A DNA stretch of 6,376 nt from Acidobacteriota bacterium (GTDB lineage Bacteria > Acidobacteriota > Vicinamibacteria > Vicinamibacterales > 2-12-FULL-66-21): positions 1 through 6,376 of the forward strand of contig JACCXG010000484.1 of the NCBI GenBank assembly GCA_013697225.1. Direction: 5' to 3'. A model generated the notes under the pieces. The model had not been told where the DNA came from. It ran no database searches and worked only from the letters and a program-made list of their open reading frames with translations. Below, one piece after another: positions 1 to 4,758 of this stretch (positions are counted from its first letter, which is position 1; each line of letters opens with the position of its first letter). A program made the translations under genes and the position numbers.

Positions 1-794
1 CGATAAGCGAGTCGACGGCGTTCCTGATGGCCAGCATGCTGGCAGACGTCATCAATTCGGGGACGGCCTACCGGGCCCGGCAGGCGGGGTTCACCCTGCC
101 GGCGGCAGGGAAGACCGGCACGACCAACGACTACGTGGATGCCTGGTTCGTGGGGTTCACCCCCCAGGTCGTGACCGGCGTCTGGATCGGGTTCGACCAG
201 CCGAAGACCATCATCCGTGGCGGCTATGCAGGCGAGGTTGCCGTCCCTACGTGGGCGAACTTCATGAAGGTGGCAACGAAGGGGCACAAGCCGGAATGGA
301 TCGCACGCCCCTCCGACATCGCCGGCACCAACGTCTGTCGCCTGTCGGGCCTGCTCCCGAACGACGGCTGTGACGGGGTGGACGTGGTCTCCCGGGATGG
401 TTCGGTCGAATCACGGTCGATGATTTACACGGAGTATTTCGTGCGGGGAACCCAGCCGTCCGCCGTCTGCTCCCTCCACCCGCGGCGGAGTTTCATGGAC
501 GCGCTCGCCGGGGCCTTCGGAAAGGACACGGGCCCGCCGCCGATTCCAAGCGACTCCGCCGCCCTTCCGACCCCGCCGGCCCGCCCGACAACCGGCACCT
601 CCCCTGGCGGGGCTGCAGGCGCCGGGTCTCCTGCCGGGGCTTCTCGAGAGGAGGCAGAGGCTCCGCGGCGGCGCGGCTTCTGGTCCCGTGTCCTTGGGCG
701 CGGCGACGACAACCGGAAGGAAGAGGAAGAGAAGAAGCGGCAGGACGAGCAGAAGAAGGCGCAGGAACAGCAGAAGAAGGGTGGCGGCAGGTGA
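1..794 (+). CDS. Penicillin-binding protein 1A-type transpeptidase, C-terminal part (5' end outside window)
   Basis: This is the end of a class A (bifunctional) penicillin-binding protein, which polymerises and cross-links peptidoglycan on the outer face of the inner membrane. The frame is open to the left edge (first full codon at 3) and 263 residues are visible. The KTGT box of the transpeptidase fold is at fragment residues 37-40 (nt 111-122), followed by the TND and DAWFVGFTP block typical of PBP1A. The glycosyltransferase domain and the SxxK serine must lie upstream. After the catalytic domain comes a segment with spaced Cys residues (VCRLSG, DGCDGV, AVCSLHP), then a Pro/Gly/Ala-rich linker, then a tail dominated by Lys, Glu and Gln that ends in GGGR. 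The family (ponA/mrcA) is clear, but I give no symbol because most of the protein is missing. It is followed after 22 nt by holB. No frameshift is seen. Confidence 0.93.
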   Translation, partial: ISESTAFLMASMLADVINSGTAYRARQAGFTLPAAGKTGTTNDYVDAWFVGFTPQVVTGVWIGFDQPKTIIRGGYAGEVAVPTWANFMKVATKGHKPEWIARPSDIAGTNVCRLSGLLPNDGCDGVDVVSRDGSVESRSMIYTEYFVRGTQPSAVCSLHPRRSFMDALAGAFGKDTGPPPIPSDSAALPTPPARPTTGTSPGGAAGAGSPAGASREEAEAPRRRGFWSRVLGRGDDNRKEEEEKKRQDEQKKAQEQQKKGGGR

Positions 795-800
795 TACGAT
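792..800 (+). promoter_or_regulatory. Possible extended -10 element ahead of holB
   Basis: The string TGATACGAT fits the extended -10 pattern TGnTAnnnT, and its TGA is also the stop codon of the upstream penicillin-binding protein. No -35 box is visible. A start about 7 nt downstream would give a leader of only about 10 nt. That would fit the absence of a Shine-Dalgarno sequence before the holB ATG. A 9-bp match of this kind is expected by chance now and then, so this is a weak call. Confidence 0.2.
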
Positions 801-816
801 CCCTTCCAGCCCGACC

Positions 817-1821
817 ATGCCTTTCCGTGACCTTACCGGGCATCGCCGCCTTCTCGAACGCACCGCCCGTGCGGCCGCCCGGGGTTCGCTACCACCAAGC
901 CTGATCTTCGCCGGACCGGAGGGGATCGGGAAGCGCCGTGCCGCGCTCGCTCTCGCGCAACTCTTCAACTGCGCCAGTGCGGCGGGGGCCGACGCGGAAA
1001 CTGCTCCCGACGCCTGCGGCCAGTGCCCCTCCTGCCGGCGCATCGCCCGGGCGGTCCACGCCGACATCCTCATCGTGGAACCGGGGGACACCGGGGCAAT
1101 CAAGGTGGAACAGGCGCGGCAGCTCATCGAGCGCAGCGCCTACCGTCCCTTCGAGGGGCGCCGGCGGGTAGCCATCGTGGACGACGCGGACGCGATGGAA
1201 CATTCGGCGCAGAATGCGCTTCTGAAGACCCTCGAGGAGCCCCCGGCGGCCTCCACCTTCGTGCTCGTCACCTCGCGCCCCGACGTGCTGCTGCCAACCG
1301 TGCGGTCACGCTGCCAGCGTTTGCGCTTCGGTGCCCTGACGCCCGCGGACGTCGCCACGGTGCTGATGCGTGATCACGGGTACACGGAGACGGATGCGCA
1401 CGCCGCCGCGCTGCTTGCCGACGGGAGCATAGGCCGGGCGCTGGAGGGTGATTCCGAGGCGTATGCTGATGCCCGGGAGAACGTCGCTGCCATGCTGCGC
1501 GCTCTTGCGAGGAACCCCGATCCGCGTGGCCGCGTCGCGGCCGGCAAGCTGCTCGGGGCCGACAAGGGAGACCGGCACGAGATGGCCCGCAGGCTCCGCC
1601 TCCTCGCATCGATGCTGCGGGATCTGGGCCTCATGGTCTGCCGGGGGGATGAGGGAGCGCTCGCGAACGCGGACATGAAGACCGGGCTCGAACCGATGAT
1701 CACGTCGTTCGAGGGGGGCCGTGCGGTTCGCGCGTTTTCCGCCGTGGACGAGGCGCTTTCGGCTCTCGAGCGGAATGCGAGCCCGAAGATCGTCGCGGAC
1801 TGGCTCGCCTTCCAGATTTGA
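817..1821 (+). CDS. holB: DNA polymerase III subunit delta' (clamp loader)
   Basis: HolB is the delta' subunit of the clamp-loader complex that places the beta sliding clamp on primed DNA. The protein is 334 residues, the same length as E. coli delta'. The N-terminal AAA+ domain has a P-loop-like GPEGIGKR at 33-40, in which the usual Ser/Thr after Lys39 is Arg. A four-Cys zinc module follows (Cys52, Cys67, Cys70, Cys73), then a Walker B-like VAIVDDADAM at 118-127, LLKTLEEPP at 135-143 and the SRC motif at 164-166. The rest is a helical C-terminal domain. I chose ATG 817 because MPFRDLTGHRRLLERT is a typical delta' start; the frame is open further upstream but reads as low-complexity Arg-rich sequence. 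There is no clear Shine-Dalgarno before 817. ricT follows 54 nt downstream. A DnaX paralogue is unlikely given the degenerate P-loop and the length. Confidence 0.93.
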   Translation: MPFRDLTGHRRLLERTARAAARGSLPPSLIFAGPEGIGKRRAALALAQLFNCASAAGADAETAPDACGQCPSCRRIARAVHADILIVEPGDTGAIKVEQARQLIERSAYRPFEGRRRVAIVDDADAMEHSAQNALLKTLEEPPAASTFVLVTSRPDVLLPTVRSRCQRLRFGALTPADVATVLMRDHGYTETDAHAAALLADGSIGRALEGDSEAYADARENVAAMLRALARNPDPRGRVAAGKLLGADKGDRHEMARRLRLLASMLRDLGLMVCRGDEGALANADMKTGLEPMITSFEGGRAVRAFSAVDEALSALERNASPKIVADWLAFQI

Positions 1822-1841
1822 GGGGTCCGCGAGGTTCCCCT
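1821..1841 (+). other. Small hairpin with GCGA tetraloop after holB
   Basis: Bases 1821-1825 (AGGGG) pair with 1837-1841 (CCCCT). After a 1x2 internal loop, CC at 1827-1828 pairs with GG at 1833-1834, closing a GCGA loop of the stable GNRA class. It begins at the last base of the holB stop codon. No T-run follows, so it is not a standard intrinsic terminator. It may be incidental or a weak pause or processing element between holB and ricT. Confidence 0.25.
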
Positions 1842-1863
1842 GGCGCACCCTGACCGGATATAG

Positions 1864-1870
1864 AAAGAGG
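1864..1870 (+). promoter_or_regulatory. Ribosome binding site of ricT
   Basis: AAAGAGG lies 5 nt before ATG 1876 but only 2 nt before the in-frame GTG at 1873. The spacing therefore favours ATG 1876 as the start. The two choices differ by one residue. Confidence 0.5.
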
Positions 1871-1875
1871 CGGTG

Positions 1876-2685
1876 ATGAGCTCCGAGCCGGCACTCCCAT
1901 TCGTCAGCGTGAAGTTCTCGCCGGCGGGCCGCACCTACGCCTTCCTTCTGCCGGAGTTTGCCCTCGACGCCCCCGCCGGGTCCGCCGCCGCGATCGCCCC
2001 CGGCGATCAGGTGGTCGTCAATACCGCGGAGGGGACGGCCCTCGGGACGGTGATGCGAACCGTGCCGGCACTGGCCCCGCGCCAGCGCCCGGCTGACAGT
2101 TCGCCGGCGCGAGTCGTGCGCCGCGCCTCCCCGGGGGATGTGGTCACGCGCCTCAAGCATCAGCAGCGCGAGAAAGAGGCGCACCGTGTCTGCCTGACGA
2201 AAATCCGCGAGCGCGGCCTGACGATGAAGCTGTCGCGCGTCGAAGGGCTGTTTGACGGGTCCCGGCTGATCTTCTACTACACGGCGGACGGGCGGGTCGA
2301 CTTCCGTGAGCTGGTGCGCGACCTTGCCGCGCAGTTCCGCACGCGCATCGAGATGCGGCAGATCGGCGTGCGCGACGAAGCAAAGATGCTCGGAGGCTAC
2401 GGCCCGTGCGGCAGGCCGCTCTGCTGCACGACGTGGCTGCAGTCCTTCGAGCCAATCTCCGTCCGGATGGCGAAGAGGCAGAACCTGAGCCTCAGCCCTT
2501 CGAAGCTGTCGGGCATGTGCGGCCGGCTGAAGTGCTGTCTGCGTTACGAGCTGCCCAACGGCAAGGGGGTCGTGCACGGCGGCTGCGCCGACGAGGGGGG
2601 CTGTGGATCCTGCAGCAACCCCACCGGACCGGGGGGCGGCTGTGGAAGCTGCAGCGGCGGCGCATGCGGCAGTTGCGGGGAGTGA
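1876..2685 (+). CDS. ricT: PSP1-domain regulatory iron-sulfur protein RicT (YaaT family)
   Basis: In B. subtilis, RicT (YaaT) acts with RicA and RicF in an Fe-S-containing complex that steers RNase Y processing and affects competence, sporulation and biofilm formation. Here the protein is 269 residues. The PSP1 C-terminal domain is unmistakable: GGYGPCGRPLCC (173-184), ISVRMAKRQNLSLSPSKLSG (194-213) and MCGRLKCCLRYE (214-225). These give the family Cys set Cys178, Cys183, Cys184, Cys215, Cys220 and Cys221. An N-terminal beta-rich region (about 8-62) includes the PGDQVVVNTAEGTALGTV segment. After residue 236 comes an extra Gly/Cys tail with three CGSC motifs (243-246, 256-259, 264-267). The gene sits directly after holB, as in B. 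subtilis, and overlaps pdxA by 4 nt. RicA and RicF partners are not in this window, so the role outside Firmicutes is inferred from the family only. Confidence 0.92.
   Translation: MSSEPALPFVSVKFSPAGRTYAFLLPEFALDAPAGSAAAIAPGDQVVVNTAEGTALGTVMRTVPALAPRQRPADSSPARVVRRASPGDVVTRLKHQQREKEAHRVCLTKIRERGLTMKLSRVEGLFDGSRLIFYYTADGRVDFRELVRDLAAQFRTRIEMRQIGVRDEAKMLGGYGPCGRPLCCTTWLQSFEPISVRMAKRQNLSLSPSKLSGMCGRLKCCLRYELPNGKGVVHGGCADEGGCGSCSNPTGPGGGCGSCSGGACGSCGE
2599..2655 (+). repeat. Imperfect direct repeat encoding the CGSC motifs of RicT
   Basis: GGCTGTGGATCCTGCAGC (2599-2616) and GGCTGTGGAAGCTGCAGC (2638-2655) match at 16 of 18 positions and start 39 bp (13 codons) apart. They encode two copies of Gly-Cys-Gly-Ser-Cys-Ser. 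A third, more diverged CGSC lies just after. This looks like an in-frame internal duplication that lengthened the RicT tail. Confidence 0.6.
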
Positions 2686-3584
2686 GCAACATTCCGCTCC
2701 CGCGCGTAGGCATTACCGTGGGGGATCCCGCCGGGATCGGACCCGAGATAGCGCGCAAGGCGATGGAGCACCCGGAGGTTCGCGCGGTCTGCGAGCCGAT
2801 CCTGTTCGGGCCGTCCACGCCGGGGGAGATCGAGCGTTTCCGCGCCGGGGAGATCTCAGCGGCAGCCGGCCAGGCCGCCTACGATGCGATTCTCGAAGCT
2901 GTCGCGGCGGCCATTGCAGGCCGACTGGAGGCGGTGGCGACCGCTCCCGTCAACAAGGAAGCCTTCGCCGCGGCTGGCATCCCATGGCACGGACACACGG
3001 AACTGCTGGCGCACCTGACCGGCGCCGAGCGGTTTGCCATGATGTTCTATGCCGAGGCGCTGAGGGTCGTGCTGGCAACGGTGCACATCCCGCTTGCTGA
3101 CGTCCCCCGGGCGCTGACCCGTGAGACGGTCGAGGCGGTGATCAGCCTTGCCGCGAGCGAGCTGCCGCGATTCGGCCACCCGCGCCCCCGGCTGGCGGTC
3201 GCCGGCCTCAACCCCCATGCGGGGGAGCACGGATTGTTCGGCACTGAGGACGAGGTCGTGCTCCGGCCCGCGATACACGCCTGCCGAAGCCGTGGCATCG
3301 ACGTTGACGGACCCTTCCCCGCGGATACGATCTTCCTTCGCGCGCTCCGTGGAGAATTTGACGCGGTCGTGGCCTGCTATCACGATCAGGGGCTGATCCC
3401 GGTGAAGATGGCCGCGTTCGGCCGCGCCGTCAACGTGACGATCGGTCTGCCGATCGTCCGGACCTCGGTGGATCACGGCACGGCGTTCGACATCGCCCGC
3501 CGCGGGATCGCCGACGCGTCCAGCATGGTCGAGGCGGTGAAGCTTGCGGCACGACTGGGGGGCAGAGTAAGGGATAAGGGATAA
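2682..3584 (+). CDS. pdxA: 4-hydroxythreonine-4-phosphate dehydrogenase, short form
   Basis: PdxA oxidises 4-phosphohydroxy-L-threonine with NAD(P)+ in the DXP-dependent route to pyridoxal 5'-phosphate. Visible motifs are GITVGDPAGIGPE (10-22), TAPVNKEAF (88-95), GHTELLAHLTG (104-114), GLNPHAGEHGLFG (175-187), CYHDQGLIPVK (232-242) and GRAVNVTIGLPIVRTSVDHGTAFD (247-270). His135, His179 and His234 match the E. coli metal ligands His166, His211 and His266 with nearly the same spacing. The protein has 300 residues against 329 in E. coli. About 31 residues are missing between the GDPAGIGP motif and GHTE, where the sequence passes quickly from EPILFGP to AAGQAAYDAI. I chose GTG 2682 (GTGA overlap with the ricT stop) because it puts the family motif at the usual distance; ATG 2664 is an alternative. 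The last residues (VRDKG) and the TAA come from a heptamer repeat array. Confidence 0.93.
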   Translation: MSNIPLPRVGITVGDPAGIGPEIARKAMEHPEVRAVCEPILFGPSTPGEIERFRAGEISAAAGQAAYDAILEAVAAAIAGRLEAVATAPVNKEAFAAAGIPWHGHTELLAHLTGAERFAMMFYAEALRVVLATVHIPLADVPRALTRETVEAVISLAASELPRFGHPRPRLAVAGLNPHAGEHGLFGTEDEVVLRPAIHACRSRGIDVDGPFPADTIFLRALRGEFDAVVACYHDQGLIPVKMAAFGRAVNVTIGLPIVRTSVDHGTAFDIARRGIADASSMVEAVKLAARLGGRVRDKG

Positions 3585-3648
3585 GGGATAAGGGAAAAGG
3601 GAAAAGGGAAAAGGGAAAAGGGAGAAGGGAGAAGGGAGAAGGGAGAAG
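3568..3648 (+). repeat. Graded heptanucleotide tandem array (NAAGGGA)n between pdxA and smpB
   Basis: Eleven perfect 7-bp units plus a 4-bp partial lie head to tail. Four TAAGGGA run from 3568 to 3595, four AAAGGGA from 3596 to 3623, three GAAGGGA from 3624 to 3644, and GAAG at 3645-3648. Only the first base of the unit varies, and it changes in blocks T, then A, then G. From 3590 to 3648 the + strand is an unbroken 59-nt purine run. GGG recurs every 7 bp with 4-nt spacers, the pattern of a G-quadruplex former. The array contains the pdxA stop codon (third unit) and the smpB Shine-Dalgarno (last units), so it fills the whole 65-nt intergenic gap. It is a microsatellite-like repeat, with no sign of a mobile element. 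Confidence 0.97.
3639..3645 (+). promoter_or_regulatory. smpB ribosome binding site supplied by the heptamer array
   Basis: AAGGGAG, made of the end of one GAAGGGA unit and the first base of the next, lies 4 nt before GTG 3650. It supports this GTG over the later in-frame GTG at 3686. Because every unit carries AGGGA, the upstream array offers many weak Shine-Dalgarno-like sites, but only the last one or two are at a useful distance. Confidence 0.5.
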
Positions 3649-3649
3649 C

Positions 3650-4126
3650 GTGGCAAAGAGCGCTCGTGAAGAAGCGCAGACGAACGTGGCCGAGAACCGG
3701 AAAGCGTTCCACGATTACCACATCCTCGAGACGCTCGAGGCAGGGGTGGCGCTCGTCGGCACCGAGGTGAAGGCGATCCGGGAAGGCAGTGTAAACCTGC
3801 GCGACAGCTTTGCCAGGGTGGAGTCGGGAGAGGTGTGGATCTACAACATCCACATCAATCCCTACAGTCATCGCGGCTCCTCGGATCACGAGCCGACGCG
3901 GCGGCGCAAGCTGCTGCTCAAGAGAGCGGAGATCCGGAAGCTGATCGGCAAGACGGTCGAGAAGGGGATGACGCTCGTGGCCACCCGGATGTACTTCCGG
4001 AACGGGCATGTCAAGGTCGCCATTTCCCTGGCCAAAGGCAAGAAAGAGCACGACAAGCGGGAGACGGTCAAGCGTCGTGAAGCGGAACGGGAAACACGCG
4101 CCGCCGTGAAGGAACGGCAGCGGTAG
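3650..4126 (+). CDS. smpB: SsrA-binding protein SmpB
   Basis: SmpB binds tmRNA and brings it to stalled ribosomes for trans-translation, freeing the ribosome and tagging the unfinished peptide. The protein is 158 residues, close to the 160 of E. coli, and full length. Family blocks are NRKAFHDYHILETLEAGVAL (16-35), VGTEVKAIREGSVNLRDSF (36-54), INPYSHRG (69-76), TRRRKLLLKRAEIRKLIG (83-100) and GMTLVATRMYFRNGHVKVAI (106-125). The basic tail KGKKEHDKRETVKRREAERE (129-148) reaches the decoding centre in known SmpB proteins. Translation starts at GTG 3650, the first codon after the heptamer array, to give MAKSAREEAQ. The tmRNA gene ssrA, often nearby in other genomes, is not visible here. No terminator is evident downstream, and the next gene begins after 41 nt. 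Confidence 0.97.
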   Translation: MAKSAREEAQTNVAENRKAFHDYHILETLEAGVALVGTEVKAIREGSVNLRDSFARVESGEVWIYNIHINPYSHRGSSDHEPTRRRKLLLKRAEIRKLIGKTVEKGMTLVATRMYFRNGHVKVAISLAKGKKEHDKRETVKRREAERETRAAVKERQR

Positions 4127-4129
4127 GCG

Positions 4130-4138
4130 TGGTACAGT
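4130..4138 (+). promoter_or_regulatory. Possible extended -10 promoter element for the glycan genes
   Basis: TGGTACAGT fits TGnTAnnnT, just after the smpB stop codon. No convincing -35 is seen. A start near the T-rich stretch at about 4145 would leave a short leader containing the GGAGG of the next gene. The placement at the join between housekeeping and sugar genes is sensible, but the match is short. Confidence 0.25.
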
Positions 4139-4151
4139 GACAGCATTTTCT

Positions 4152-4156
4152 GGAGG
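4152..4156 (+). promoter_or_regulatory. Strong Shine-Dalgarno (GGAGG) of the 4168 gene
   Basis: GGAGG lies 11 nt before ATG 4168. It supports that start and shows that this gene has its own translation initiation site, unlike the two downstream genes joined to it by overlaps. Confidence 0.5.
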
Positions 4157-4167
4157 CCAGTCGCAGC

Positions 4168-4758
4168 ATGAATTCGAATCGCGCGGTGCTGACCGCGGTT
4201 GTCGTGGTTGTCGTTCTCATCCTTGGCTGGCTTCTCTTCGGCCGCGGAGGATCCGGTGATGGTGTGGATCTGCTCGCGCGCTTCGAAGGAGCGCAGAGGT
4301 GCACGCCGCCGGCGAGCCCGGACGTGAGTTGCGTCAGTCCTGACCCGGCACTCTTCTCGGTCGTCGATGCCACGCTCCAGAATGAAACACAGCGCGCGAT
4401 CGCCATCACGCCGACAGTCGGCACGCGGATCATCTGGAGAGTGCAGGTTCCAGACGATGGCTGGTTGCGCGTGTCGCTCGGAATGCAGCCGGAGTCCTGG
4501 GTGAAAGAGGGAGACGGGGTGAAGTTCCTCGTCGGTGTCTCCGACGGGGGGGCGTTCGATACCCTCTTCGAGCAGCACCTGCACCCCTTTGCCAACGAGG
4601 CGGATCGCAAGTGGATCCCGCTGACGGTCGACCTGTCCACCTACGCAGGTGAAACGGTGGACCTGATCTTCAACACCTACTCGCACCTGCCGGGTCAGCC
4701 TGAGGATCACCGGAATGACCTGCCGCTCTGGGGGAACCCGGAGATCGTCGTCCGGTGA
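4168..4758 (+). CDS. Membrane-anchored protein of unknown function with a beta-rich outer domain
   Basis: I do not recognise this 196-residue protein. It starts with MNSNRA and a single hydrophobic segment (about 6-24, with a run of Val then LILGWLLF) followed by a Gly-rich GRGGSGDG turn. This suggests a signal anchor with the remainder in the periplasm. There is no lipobox. Two Cys (45 and 55) flank a Pro-rich loop and could form a disulfide. The rest alternates beta-like strands and ends with KWIPLTVDLSTYAGETVDLIF (148-168) and LPLWGNPEIVV (185-195). This wording resembles jelly-roll sugar-binding or sulfatase-associated domains that end in a 'W.dP.i' strand, but this is an impression, not a family match. 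It overlaps the aminotransferase start by 4 nt, so it probably belongs to the same glycan operon and may act in surface sugar assembly. Confidence 0.85.
   Translation: MNSNRAVLTAVVVVVVLILGWLLFGRGGSGDGVDLLARFEGAQRCTPPASPDVSCVSPDPALFSVVDATLQNETQRAIAITPTVGTRIIWRVQVPDDGWLRVSLGMQPESWVKEGDGVKFLVGVSDGGAFDTLFEQHLHPFANEADRKWIPLTVDLSTYAGETVDLIFNTYSHLPGQPEDHRNDLPLWGNPEIVVR

Noticed and set aside
688..816. N-terminal extension of holB from an upstream ATG
   Set aside because: The added residues are Arg-rich low complexity overlapping the penicillin-binding protein tail, and the family start is at 817.
1856..1864. -10-like GGATATAGA ahead of ricT
   Set aside because: Transcription would start at or inside the ribosome-binding site or start codon of ricT, and no -35 is seen, so readthrough from holB is simpler.
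1306..2577. 423-codon open frame on the - strand across holB and ricT
   Set aside because: It lies opposite two recognised genes, has no family motifs, and such long antisense frames are expected in G+C-rich coding DNA.
2406..2681. N-terminal extension of pdxA from ATG 2406
   Set aside because: It would overlap most of the ricT Cys domain in another frame, while the family N-terminus begins just after GTG 2682.
2724..2738. Inverted repeat GATCCCG-C-CGGGATC
   Set aside because: It lies in the codons of the conserved GDPAGIG motif of pdxA, and a 1-nt loop cannot form a hairpin. Coding constraint explains it.
3568..3648. CRISPR array or telomere-type sequence
   Set aside because: The units are 7 bp with no spacers, and the unit does not match known telomere repeats. 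A simple tandem repeat explains it.
2856..3656. - strand frame with repeated Phe-Ser-Leu-Phe-Pro peptides at its start
   Set aside because: The repeated peptide is just the antisense reading of the heptamer array, and the remainder is the shadow of pdxA.
3473..4051. - strand frame across smpB and the array
   Set aside because: It is the shadow of smpB and pdxA on either side of the repeat, and its only notable peptide is the repeat translation.
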